Source: Pontibacterium granulatum (lineage in GTDB: Bacteria > Pseudomonadota > Gammaproteobacteria > Pseudomonadales > Balneatricaceae). From it: a stretch of 64,000 nucleotides of DNA. This document shows positions 17,905 through 25,769 of this stretch, in pieces (the first letter of the stretch is position 1; each line of letters opens with the position of its first letter). The stretch is taken from positions 248,001 through 312,000 of the forward strand of contig NZ_JASBRH010000002.1 in assembly GCF_029961155.1 (NCBI RefSeq), in the 5' to 3' direction. The notes beneath the pieces are model-generated. The model had not been told where the DNA came from. It ran no database searches and saw only the letters and a program-made list of their open reading frames with translations. The translations under genes were made by a program, and so were the position numbers.

Positions 17905-18527
17905 TCTTTTGCTTGCTTGGCAAACCAGACCCCTGCTGACTTGTCCGCTCTGGAAAGCAGTTCCAGCAGTTTTGCATGGGCCTTGGCTTGTTCGTCGCTG
18001 TCGTCTCGACACCAAGCCCGCAGGGTGGTCAAAAAAATTCCCGTTAATACGATCTCTTCGAGCTGCCGGCGTCGGCCACTGGCGTGCAGTCCAGCACTGT
18101 CGCGCCAGAGCTGTACCAGGCGTGACAGGTCAAACACCATCGGCACCCAATGATGGATATGCGAAGTATGCAGCTTGGAACCTAGCATCTGTGCCGTCAC
18201 ATGGTGAAAGGGTGCCAGGGCTTCGAACCAGCGCCAGATGATGTATTCCAGACGTGCCTTGACCGGTAACTTGTTCACCTGCTCCGCTTTCAGCGCCAGC
18301 ATCGACTCTAAAGCATGCTCGAACCAGGCATCGGCAAGCGCATTGGTATCGGGGTAGTGGTGGCGAATCTCACTGACCGTTGTACCGCATCGCTCCGCTA
18401 ACTCCGCGATGCTGAGGTCGTACCAGTTGTCCTGTTCCTGCGCCAGCTCAAGTGCGGCCTCGAGTATCTGTTCCGGCTCTAATGCTTCGGGTGCTTCTGA
18501 TTTCTGCTTTTTATGTTTTCCACTCAT
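17901..18527 (-). CDS. TetR/AcrR family transcriptional regulator
   Basis: A 208-residue regulator. Residues about 15-65 form a TetR helix-turn-helix (ILEAALELAQEQ, LSIAELAERCGTTVSEIRHHYPD), followed by an all-helical ligand-binding domain of unknown specificity. It converges with the ABC1-family gene, overlapping its last four bases. An AGGTG-tt-CACCT inverted repeat 35 bp upstream of its start may be its own operator. The target gene cannot be named. Confidence 0.85.
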   Translation of the reverse strand: MSGKHKKQKSEAPEALEPEQILEAALELAQEQDNWYDLSIAELAERCGTTVSEIRHHYPDTNALADAWFEHALESMLALKAEQVNKLPVKARLEYIIWRWFEALAPFHHVTAQMLGSKLHTSHIHHWVPMVFDLSRLVQLWRDSAGLHASGRRRQLEEIVLTGIFLTTLRAWCRDDSDEQAKAHAKLLELLSRADKSAGVWFAKQAKD

Positions 18528-18561
18528 AACTCTGTCCTGTCCGATAAGGATAGGTGAGGGT

Positions 18562-18573
18562 AGGTGTTCACCT
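18562..18573. promoter_or_regulatory. Candidate TetR-type operator
   Basis: Perfect inverted repeat AGGTG-tt-CACCT just upstream of the TetR-family gene, inside a region with further AGGT and ACCT half-sites. The rest of the 18574-19014 gap shows no gene or clear structure. Confidence 0.35.
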
Positions 18574-19014
18574 GGGACCTACCTGGTCATGCGTCCAGCG
18601 TTGCGAACACCGCTTTAGAAAAAGTATAGGGCACCAGCAATCACCTCTGTTATTCAGGCAGGAATTGGAGCTGGGACATTGAAGTTGAAGACGCTTGCTG
18701 CCAGAACAGAGGTTAGTCGGTTCACCTGTAGACTCAGGTCGGTTCAACCACAGGTAATAGCTAGTGCCAATAGCATTTCGTGTTAGTTCTTAAGACGGCA
18801 TTTAGTGGGTACAAAGTTTAGCTTGATGCGAACCGTCGAAAATTGTTATGCACAATTCTGGATGAGTCGTTTTATCCAGTGCACTGTTTTTGCCCCTGGT
18901 TGTTTATTGGTCAGGCTAAATGCAGGTTTTTAGCGTGCTGCGAAAGAGTGATGTAACCTGCTGATTGTGGGCGAATTTGGGGCTGTCTGTTGTGAAATGA
19001 CCGAATTCGTGCAC

Positions 19015-19028
19015 TTGATATTTATCAA
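19015..19028 (+). promoter_or_regulatory. FNR/Anr box
   Basis: TTGATATTTATCAA is a perfect match to the FNR/Anr consensus TTGAT-N4-ATCAA. It ends 60 bp before the ATG of the CBS-domain gene, a usual position for oxygen-limited activation. Confidence 0.7.
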
Positions 19029-19088
19029 AGACGTGCTTGTTTTTAAAAGGGTATTAACGGTTTCAGATGCAACCTGGAGATCGCAGTT

Positions 19089-19562
19089 ATGACCAAACAA
19101 GCACGAGATATCATGAGCCATGACCTGTTCGTCGTTTCACCGGAAATGTCCCTGGTGGAGATGGACAAGGCGCTCGCCACCGAGAATATTAGTGGGGCTC
19201 CTGTGATGGAAGACGGTACGTTGGTGGGCATCGTGACCAGCACCGATATTGGCCAGACGTTCTCCAATAACCTGAAAAGTGAGGAAGGGGAGGCCAGCTA
19301 CTACTGGCATAGCAACGGTACGCTGACCAGCCTGATATTTGGGGCAGATGCCGATGACAGTGCGCTGGCTGACCGGATTCGTGCCTGTAAGGTAGCGGAT
19401 ATCATGACCCGGAAAGTGATATCAGTAGATCCGCATGATGATGTGAAAAAAGTAGCGCAGTTGATGACGGAATATAAGATTCACCGGGTGATCGTTGTGG
19501 AGAATGACAAGCCGGTGGGAATTATTACCTCGTTGGATATGGTGGGGTTGCTGGGGCAGTGA
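19089..19562 (+). CDS. Tandem CBS-domain protein
   Basis: A 157-residue protein made of two CBS repeats. The first covers DIMSHDLFVVSPEMSLVEMD to GIVTSTDIGQ and the second DIMTRKVISVDPHDDVKKVA to GIITSLDMVGLLG. CBS pairs bind adenosine nucleotides and sense energy state, usually as a regulatory partner. There is no attached catalytic domain. The perfect FNR/Anr box upstream suggests induction when oxygen is low, as for stand-alone CBS proteins of pseudomonads. The gene is isolated between long non-coding stretches. Confidence 0.88.
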   Translation: MTKQARDIMSHDLFVVSPEMSLVEMDKALATENISGAPVMEDGTLVGIVTSTDIGQTFSNNLKSEEGEASYYWHSNGTLTSLIFGADADDSALADRIRACKVADIMTRKVISVDPHDDVKKVAQLMTEYKIHRVIVVENDKPVGIITSLDMVGLLGQ

Positions 19563-19661
19563 GCGCCAGCAGGGTTGAATTACCTTGGTACCCGTAGCAG
19601 CGGGCTCCGACCGCGACTTGATATTAGCCCGGTGTCTATCCCCGCTGTACGGATTTAGTTT

Positions 19662-19900
19662 CCCTCTTCGCCCTGTAAGGGCGAGATAAGGGGAGTCTCT
19701 GAACTCCCCTTATCAATGTCTGCGCGACCCGCCCCACACCTCCGCTACTTGTCGGGCAAAGCCCGGTCTCCTGTGCGTTTCACAAATCAAACGAAGCAAA
19801 TACACTCGGCCTTTGGCCTCATACAGAATTGGCTCTTAATCATTTGATTTGCGAAATGCTCGGCGGCGCAGAGGGGAGTAGAGTCCGTGCCAACCGATAA
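19662..19900. repeat. Hairpin-rich intergenic region with nested palindrome
   Basis: The non-coding gap holds several perfect stems. These are TCGCCCTgtaAGGGCGA (about 19669-19685), a 12-bp stem GATAAGGGGAGT / ACTCCCCTTATC around 19687-19716 with no T-tract, and GGGCaaaGCCC near 19754. An imperfect 20-bp pair (19775-19794 with 19840-19859) also encloses GGCCtttGGCC. No open reading frame stands out. The layout resembles the large palindromes at 26865-27118 and 27829-28093. Confidence 0.5.
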
Positions 19901-19921
19901 GTTGGGAGCCGTAAGGTTCTC

Positions 19922-19989
19922 TGTAGGGCAGGCTTTAGCCTGCCGGTAGCCTGCCGGTAGCCTACCGGCAGCCTCAAGGCTGCCCTACA
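19922..19989. repeat. GTAGGGCAG-type palindromic repeat, long form
   Basis: TGTAGGGCAG at the left end pairs with CTGCCCTACA at the right end. Between them are GGCTttaGCC and three tandem copies related to CTGCCGGTAGC. A shorter relative with the same ends lies at 30999-31044, so this is an interspersed REP-like family. Confidence 0.65.
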
Positions 19990-20020
19990 AACGTATCGTT
20001 CACAGGTTTCGTTCAGACAT

Positions 20021-20045
20021 AAAAAAACCGCCAGGAGAGGCGGTT
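20021..20045 (-). terminator. Terminator of the lut operon
   Basis: Read on the - strand: AACCGCC, a 6-nt loop, GGCGGTT, then a run of T. It lies about 50 bp past the lutC stop. Confidence 0.85.
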
Positions 20046-20092
20046 AAAGAGGTTGGAGCGAGGTTGAAAGCTCCACATCAACCAATCAACGA

Positions 20093-20758
20093 TTAATCGT
20101 TAATCAGGAGAATCACTAAAGTACGTGGACCGTGTGCACCCATCTGCAGCTTCTGCTCGATGTCGGCACTGCGGGAAGGTCCGGTAATCATGTTTACGGT
20201 ACGCGGCATCACGCCGTTGTGGGCAGTGCGCAGCTGTTTCCAGGCATCCTCGTACGGCCCCACGATGGTGGAGGCGTGCAGCACGACCATGTGAACGTCC
20301 GGCAGGAAGTTCAGGGTGGTTGGGCTGTCAGAGCTGGAGTGCAGCATCAGCGTGCCGGTCTCGGCGATACCGGCGAAGCTGCTGGTGATGCTCGCCATGT
20401 CGCCTACCTGACCCACACGTTCGCTCAGCTGGATATCACCCAGTGCGGACCAGTCCAGCGCCTTCAGCTCAGGGCTGCTGGCTGTGATCAGTTCCTGGAT
20501 GTTCGCCTTGTGCAGCCATTCGCTGGCTGCCATCGGTACTTCGGCGATGCTGGCCAGTTCGATGATCTCCGCCGCTGCTTCGATCGCCATATCCTTGAAC
20601 AGTTGCACCTGTTCCGCCTGCGGCAGCAGGGCTCGCTTCGGGATCAGGTTGTTGTCTTTTGCCGCCAGGCGGCTTTCCGCCGCGGCGCGCTGTGTGGCAT
20701 TTGGTTCACCACGACCCAGGCCGCGGCGGATGTTGCCCAGAATTTCTGCTTTGCTCAT
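20093..20758 (-). CDS. lutC: Lactate utilization protein C (LUD domain)
   Basis: A 221-residue LUD-domain protein, the third component of the LutABC (YkgEFG) L-lactate oxidising system. Typical segments are GIAETGTLMLHSSSDSP, LPDVHMVVL and MITGPSRSADIEQKLQMGAHGP. It lies 12 bp after lutB, ends at a strong terminator, and has RGLGRG near the N-terminus. LutABC converts lactate to pyruvate in the cytoplasm using LutA and LutB Fe-S clusters; the function comes from the family. Confidence 0.92.
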   Translation of the reverse strand: MSKAEILGNIRRGLGRGEPNATQRAAAESRLAAKDNNLIPKRALLPQAEQVQLFKDMAIEAAAEIIELASIAEVPMAASEWLHKANIQELITASSPELKALDWSALGDIQLSERVGQVGDMASITSSFAGIAETGTLMLHSSSDSPTTLNFLPDVHMVVLHASTIVGPYEDAWKQLRTAHNGVMPRTVNMITGPSRSADIEQKLQMGAHGPRTLVILLIND

Positions 20759-20770
20759 CGTTCGCTCCTG

Positions 20771-22174
20771 TTATCGCTTGCCCTGTTTCCACTGGTCCAT
20801 AAAGGTCTGGCCTTCCGGTGCCGGCATATCACGCCAGTCGGTCCAGCCGCCCGCCAGTGGCAACTTGTTGATACGGCCTTTCTTGCCCGCCATTTTCTTC
20901 ATAAACCAGGCGGAGCTGCGCGATACCCAACGGTAGAGGGCAGGGCGCTTGGCAAAGAAGCCCCAACCGGAGATGCCGTAACGCACGGCTTTCGGGCTTA
21001 GGTGCTTCTCGAATTCGTTTTCACGCCAGTGACGCATCAGCTTCGGCAGCGGGATACGGACCGGACATACCGACTCACACTTGCCACAGAAGGTGGAGGC
21101 GTTTGGCAGCAGGCCCGCATTTTCGATACCGATCATCTGTGGCGTCAGTACGGACCCCATCGGGCCCGGGTACACCCAGCCGTAACTGTGACCACCCACC
21201 GCGCCGTATACCGGGCAGTGGTTCATACAAGCAGAGCAGCGGATACAACGCAGCATGTCCTGCAGTTCGGTACCCACCATCTCGGAGCGGCCATTGTCGA
21301 CCAGCACCACGTGGAAGTTTTCCGGACCGTCCTGATCGCCTTCACGGCGCGGACCGGTGGAGAGGGTGTTGTAGACCGTGAACTCCTGACCGGTGGCGGA
21401 ACGTGCCAGCAGACGCTGGAACAGGGTCATATCTTCCAGGGTTGGAACCACCTTCTCGATGGAGGTGATCACGATGTGGGTTTTTGGCAAGGTCTGGGTC
21501 AGGTCACCGTTACCTTCGTTGGTGACTATGATGGTAGAGCCGGTTTCCGCGACACAGAAATTGGCGCCGGTGATACCTACGTCGGCTGCCACAAACTTCT
21601 TACGCAGCATCTCGCGTGCTTCCTGCATCAGTACTGCCGGGTCGTCGGACTTCGGACGGTGGTGGTGCTTGTGGAACGCTTCGGACACATCTTCCAGGTT
21701 CAGATGGATCGCCGGGGCGATGATGTGGCTCGGGTGATCCTCGCGCAGCTGCAGGATGTACTCACCCAGGTCGGTTTCCACCGGCTCGATACCGTTCTTT
21801 TCCAGGTATTCGTTGAGGTTCACCTCTTCCGACACCATGGATTTACCCTTGGTAACAGTTTTGGCGCCGACCTGCTGGCAGATGTCCAGTATGGTCTTGC
21901 AGGCGTCTTCGGAGGTGCGGGCCCAGTGCACGTGACCGCCGTTCTCAACCACCTTGGATTCGAACTGCTCCAGGTAGATGTCGAGGTTTTCCAGAATATG
22001 GTTTTTCAGGTCGCGGGCCTGATCGCGCAGGTCTTCAAACTCCGGCATGCGTTCAACTGCAGCGGCACGTTTGACCGGGAAACCCGCTTTCAGGTTACCC
22101 AGCGCTTTCTGCAGGCCAACGTCTTGCAGGGCGATGCGGGCGTTTTCTTTAAACTCAGGACTCTTGATTTGCAT
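20771..22174 (-). CDS. lutB: Lactate utilization protein B (Fe-S, LUD domain)
   Basis: A 467-residue Fe-S flavin-independent oxidoreductase subunit. It has an N-terminal LUD-type domain (CVAETGSTIIVTNEGNGD). Two ferredoxin-like [4Fe-4S] motifs follow, CIRCSACMNHCPVYG and CGKCESVCPVRIPLP, and then a C-terminal DUF3390 tail. It is the middle gene of lutABC, with 12-14 bp spacing on each side. Partner subunits are LutA and LutC. The FadR-type regulator divergent from lutA probably controls it. Confidence 0.94.
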   Translation of the reverse strand: MQIKSPEFKENARIALQDVGLQKALGNLKAGFPVKRAAAVERMPEFEDLRDQARDLKNHILENLDIYLEQFESKVVENGGHVHWARTSEDACKTILDICQQVGAKTVTKGKSMVSEEVNLNEYLEKNGIEPVETDLGEYILQLREDHPSHIIAPAIHLNLEDVSEAFHKHHHRPKSDDPAVLMQEAREMLRKKFVAADVGITGANFCVAETGSTIIVTNEGNGDLTQTLPKTHIVITSIEKVVPTLEDMTLFQRLLARSATGQEFTVYNTLSTGPRREGDQDGPENFHVVLVDNGRSEMVGTELQDMLRCIRCSACMNHCPVYGAVGGHSYGWVYPGPMGSVLTPQMIGIENAGLLPNASTFCGKCESVCPVRIPLPKLMRHWRENEFEKHLSPKAVRYGISGWGFFAKRPALYRWVSRSSAWFMKKMAGKKGRINKLPLAGGWTDWRDMPAPEGQTFMDQWKQGKR

Positions 22175-22188
22175 GTCTGTCTCCCCGC

Positions 22189-22986
22189 TTAAACCTGTTT
22201 TGCCAGTGCGTATTTGTCCGCATCGGCTTCACCGATCGCAGGCTGATCCAGCATACCGGCCAGAATCTCCACCACGTGGCGAGCTTCCACGGATTTGCCT
22301 TCGCGCTTGAGTTTGCCCGCCATGTTCAGCAGGCAACCCAGATCGCCACCCACCAGGGTGTCAGCGCCGGATGCAGAGATAAATTCAGACTTGTTGGAGA
22401 CCATGCGGTTAGAGATGTCCGGGTACTTCACGCAGAAGGTACCACCGAAACCACAGCAGGTTTCCGCTTCTTCCATCTCTTCCAGTTCCAGGTTGTCCAC
22501 CTTGCTCAGCAGCTTGCGTGGCTGCTGCTTTACCCCTAGCTGGCGCAGGCCGGAGCAGGAATCGTGATAGGTGATGGTGCCGTCATACTGTGCGCTGATC
22601 TTGTCGAAATCCAGCTTATCCACCAGGAAGGACGTGATCTCAAAGGCGCGGGCTTTCAGGTCTTCCGCACGGGCTTTCCAAGGATCACCTTCGTCAAACA
22701 GGTCGGCATAATAGTGCAGCATGCCGATGCAGGAACCGGATGGGCCCACCACGTACTCGTAACCATCAAAGGCTTCGATGGTCATCTTGGCAATGTCCTG
22801 GGTAGTTTTGCGGTCGCCGGAGTTAAAAGCAGGCTGACCACAGCAGGTCTGTTTCTCAGGAACTTCGACGATACAACCGGCCTGCTCCAGCAGGCGCACG
22901 GTTGCAAATGCAACTGTAGGTCTGAACATGTCGGCCAGACAGGTCACAAACAGGCCAACAAGCGGTTGGTGTTCAGCGTTTGGCAT
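22189..22986 (-). CDS. lutA: Lactate utilization protein A (CCG domains)
   Basis: A 265-residue protein with the two cysteine-rich CCG domains of the heterodisulfide-reductase/glycolate-oxidase GlpC/LutA type: EKQTCCGQPAFNSGD with GPSGSC, and EAETCCGFGGTFCVKYPDIS with DSCSGLRQLG. These carry an Fe-S centre. It is the first gene of the operon and is divergent from a FadR-family regulator, with an operator-like TGGTCTGACCA in between. Confidence 0.94.
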   Translation of the reverse strand: MPNAEHQPLVGLFVTCLADMFRPTVAFATVRLLEQAGCIVEVPEKQTCCGQPAFNSGDRKTTQDIAKMTIEAFDGYEYVVGPSGSCIGMLHYYADLFDEGDPWKARAEDLKARAFEITSFLVDKLDFDKISAQYDGTITYHDSCSGLRQLGVKQQPRKLLSKVDNLELEEMEEAETCCGFGGTFCVKYPDISNRMVSNKSEFISASGADTLVGGDLGCLLNMAGKLKREGKSVEARHVVEILAGMLDQPAIGEADADKYALAKQV

Positions 22987-23095
22987 GGGGGCTTACCTTG
23001 TCATTGTGGGCCTGCTCACGTCTGGCCCATTTATTATTCGTTGTGATGCCTGAAAGATAGGTGAGGGCGAGGATAAAATAAATGCTACACTAGTA

Positions 23096-23110
23096 ACTGG
23101 TCTGACCAAG
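23096..23110. promoter_or_regulatory. FadR/LldR-type operator
   Basis: The perfect palindrome TGGTCTGACCA (23098-23108) fits the FadR-subfamily pattern T-GGT-N3-ACC-A. It lies between divergent lutABC and the FadR-type regulator gene. Confidence 0.6.
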
Positions 23111-23160
23111 GGGCGGCACCGAAATCTGGGGTATTGAACGGAAACACGAGGGCGGAAGGC

Positions 23161-23856
23161 GTGTCGGAAGAGCGGTTACTCAGTCAGTCGCTGATGCGGG
23201 ATCTGCGTGATCAGATTCTGTTTGGCGAGATCGTGCCCGGACAGAAGATTCCCTCGCAGCGTGTACTTGCCTCGGCGCATCAGATTTCCCGTGCCACCGT
23301 GCGTGAAGCCTTCACCCTGCTGGAACAGCAGGGCCTGATCGAGACCAGTCAGGGCGCCGCCAGCCGCTGCTGCAATCTGCTCGAACCCCACTTCAAGCTG
23401 ACTCTGGAAGGGGTGGGTGACAACTTTGAGTTCCAACGTCAGGTGATGGAAGCCCGCGCAGCCTTGGAAGGTGAAGCTGCTTTTTATGCTGCCCGGCGTG
23501 CCAGTGATGAACAGCTGCAGAAGCTGGATGAAGAGTTTCACCGCATGCAGGCGCGCAGCGAAGACACCACACTGGCCAAGGCCAAGGCCGATCTTACCTT
23601 TCATATGCAGATCGCCGAATCCAGCCACAACCTTTTGATTATCTCCTTCAGCCAGATCTTCTACAGCCGTTACTTCAATGCGATCTACGGTGTGTTGTCG
23701 CGCACCCTGAAGAAGTTTGGCCGTTACCCGGATGGGATCTCCAAGCAGCATGCGCAGATACATAAAGCGCTGATGAACCGCGATGCCGAAAACGCACGGC
23801 GGGTGGCGCAGGACCATATCCTCTATACGCTGCGATCATTGGAGAAAACCGAGTGA
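23161..23856 (+). CDS. GntR-family regulator, FadR subfamily (LldR/LutR-like)
   Basis: About 231 residues with an N-terminal winged helix (LRDQILFGEIVPGQKIPSQRVLA, ISRATVREAFTLLEQQGLI) and a C-terminal all-helical FCD ligand domain (ARAALEGEAAFYAARRA, FHMQIAESSHN). The FCD metal-binding His and Asp positions appear present. Divergence from lutABC points to lactate-responsive repression. The start was chosen at a GTG at 23161 with GAGGG upstream; a TTG at 23134 is possible. Confidence 0.88.
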   Translation: MSEERLLSQSLMRDLRDQILFGEIVPGQKIPSQRVLASAHQISRATVREAFTLLEQQGLIETSQGAASRCCNLLEPHFKLTLEGVGDNFEFQRQVMEARAALEGEAAFYAARRASDEQLQKLDEEFHRMQARSEDTTLAKAKADLTFHMQIAESSHNLLIISFSQIFYSRYFNAIYGVLSRTLKKFGRYPDGISKQHAQIHKALMNRDAENARRVAQDHILYTLRSLEKTE

Positions 23857-23881
23857 ATAAATCTGTGTTGCGAGAGTGCCT

Positions 23882-24826
23882 GTGAACAACCGACCGCTGC
23901 CGCCACTGCGCAGCCTCAGTGTATTTATGGTCGCCGCCCGTTGTGGCAGCTTTAAGCGCGCCGCCGATGAGCTGTGTGTCACCCCGCAGGCAGTGAGCTT
24001 GCAGGTACGCACGCTGGAAGAACAACTTGAACTCGAGCTGTTCCAACGGCTGCCAGCCGGGATCAAACTCACCGCTTCCGGAGAGCAACTGCTGGACTAT
24101 GTGCAGCGCGGCATCGACCTGATCCAGCACGGTATCAAGGATGTGCAGCAGCGCCAGCAACGCCGTCAGCTGAAGATCAGCGCCTCGCCCTGGTTCGCCA
24201 TCCATTGCCTGCTGCCCAGGTTGGATGAGTTTGAACAGCTGCACCCCGATGTGGATGTAGTGATCAACACCTCCGTCCGTTTCCCCGATTTCACTGCACA
24301 ACGGTTGGATCTGGCGATCCAGTGGGGTTTTGGCCAGTGGCCGTTTAGCCACAAGCAACTACTGCTTACCGACGACAAACTGCTGGTGTGCGCTCCGAGC
24401 CTGTTGGAGAAGGACAAACCACTTAAAGAATACAAAGATCTGGCCCATCACCGTCTGCTCTGTACCGAGCTCTCTGTGGAATTGTGGCGCAAGGTCTTGA
24501 ATACCCTCGGTGTTGATACGCTGGTGGAGCGCCAGGTGTTACCACTGGACAGTCAGGCGGGGCAGATTGAAGCCACCGTCAAAGGCTTGGGGGTTGCCCT
24601 GATCTCTGTCGATGAAGCACGTAAAGGCTGTGAAGATGGACGCTTTGTTGCCCCGCTGGGGGATTCGCGGGTGAGCGAACTGAACCCCGCACTGATGCCG
24701 GGTTACTGGCTGGTGGAGCGGGAGGGGGCAGAGCGTGATCCACTGCTGGCTGAATTTATCCACTGGATGAAGGGTTGGCTGTCTGAACATCCGCGTGCTC
24801 ATAGGCCAAGTTTTTCTTACTCTTGA
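23882..24826 (+). CDS. LysR-family regulator (GcvA-like)
   Basis: About 314 residues. The N-terminal winged helix has LRSLSVFMVAARCGSFKRAADELCVTPQAVS, and a type 2 periplasmic-binding-like effector domain follows. The opening pattern PPLRSLSVF and the whole-helix layout resemble the GcvA/AmpR branch. It starts 25 bp after the FadR-type gene on the same strand. The start is a GTG; 23882 is preferred over 23876 on spacing. The target is unknown: possibly lut genes or the DUF1338 gene downstream. Confidence 0.85.
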   Translation: MNNRPLPPLRSLSVFMVAARCGSFKRAADELCVTPQAVSLQVRTLEEQLELELFQRLPAGIKLTASGEQLLDYVQRGIDLIQHGIKDVQQRQQRRQLKISASPWFAIHCLLPRLDEFEQLHPDVDVVINTSVRFPDFTAQRLDLAIQWGFGQWPFSHKQLLLTDDKLLVCAPSLLEKDKPLKEYKDLAHHRLLCTELSVELWRKVLNTLGVDTLVERQVLPLDSQAGQIEATVKGLGVALISVDEARKGCEDGRFVAPLGDSRVSELNPALMPGYWLVEREGAERDPLLAEFIHWMKGWLSEHPRAHRPSFSYS

Positions 24827-24911
24827 CGCTAAGTTTTATCGTTTGCTCGCAGGTATCGCGAAGCGCACACTCCAGCTCTAATACCAACAAAAACAGAGTG
24901 CTGTGACTTCG

Positions 24912-25709
24912 ATGAATACTGAGACTTTTTTTGCTGAACTGTGGCGCGACTACACCTCCATCACCCCGCAGGCTGAGCTAATCAAGCAGATCTTTGCCAA
25001 GACCGACGGTGAAGTGATCAACGACCACGTGGCGTTTCGTACCTTCGCCAACACGCCACTGCAGCTGGATAACCTGGAACCGCTGATCCTGTCTCTGGGG
25101 TACGAGCGCCAGGACAGCTACAACTTCGAAGCCAAGAAACTGCGTGCCTACAGCTTTATCCACACCGATCCGAAAGCACCGAAGATCTTTGTCTCCGAGC
25201 TGCTGATCGATCAGCTGAGTGAAGAAAGCCAGGCGATCATCGGTAAATACACCCAACAGATCGAAGCGAAAGAACTGGATCTGTCTGTGTTCTGGTCCGG
25301 CCGCCATTGGGAGATGCCAAGCTTTGAGGAGTACCAGACTCTGATGGCAGAAACCGAATACGGTGCCTGGTTGCTGGCAATCGGTGTACGCGTAAACCAC
25401 TTCACCGTCAGCGTGAACCACCTGACCAGCAGCGAGACCCTCCAGGATGTGCTGCGCCGTGTGAAAGAAGCAGGGTTTGCAGTGAACACCGTGGGTGGCG
25501 AAGTGAAAGGCACTCCGGCAGATCTACTGGAGCAGGGTTCAACCATGGCCGACCGTCAGGCATTTGAGTTTGCGGGCGGTGAAACCCACGAGATCCCAAC
25601 CTGCTTCTACGAGTTCGCCCTGCGTCATGCAGACATTGAGAAGAATCTGTATCAGGGTTTTATCGCGGCGAATGCGGATAAGATCTTTGAGTCGACCAAT
25701 GCGGCTTAA
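24912..25709 (+). CDS. DUF1338 protein, 2-oxoadipate dioxygenase/decarboxylase-like
   Basis: About 265 residues of the DUF1338 family, in the vicinal-oxygen-chelate fold. Candidate metal ligands are the His of NDHVAFRTF, the His of VNHFTVSVNHL and a Glu near the C-terminus (PTCFYEFALRH). Some DUF1338 proteins (HglS/YdcJ) convert 2-oxoadipate to D-2-hydroxyglutarate in lysine breakdown. That function is known for longer relatives and is not shown for this short form. It is followed by a strong terminator. Proximity to a solitary astA hints at amino-acid catabolism. Confidence 0.8.
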   Translation: MNTETFFAELWRDYTSITPQAELIKQIFAKTDGEVINDHVAFRTFANTPLQLDNLEPLILSLGYERQDSYNFEAKKLRAYSFIHTDPKAPKIFVSELLIDQLSEESQAIIGKYTQQIEAKELDLSVFWSGRHWEMPSFEEYQTLMAETEYGAWLLAIGVRVNHFTVSVNHLTSSETLQDVLRRVKEAGFAVNTVGGEVKGTPADLLEQGSTMADRQAFEFAGGETHEIPTCFYEFALRHADIEKNLYQGFIAANADKIFESTNAA

Positions 25710-25725
25710 GGTTTGATCAGATAGC

Positions 25726-25752
25726 AAAAAGCCGGCATCCGCCGGCTTTTTT
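25726..25752. terminator. Bidirectional terminator between convergent genes
   Basis: AAAAAGCCGGC, loop ATCC, then GCCGGCTTTTTT. It is symmetric, lying between the DUF1338 gene and astA on the other strand. Confidence 0.92.
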
Positions 25753-25769
25753 GTGTGTTTACTGTGTTA

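Noticed and set aside
18574-19014. Possible small genes or RNA in the gap before the FNR box
   Set aside because: No frame with a ribosome site and no clear hairpin-plus-T structure was found.
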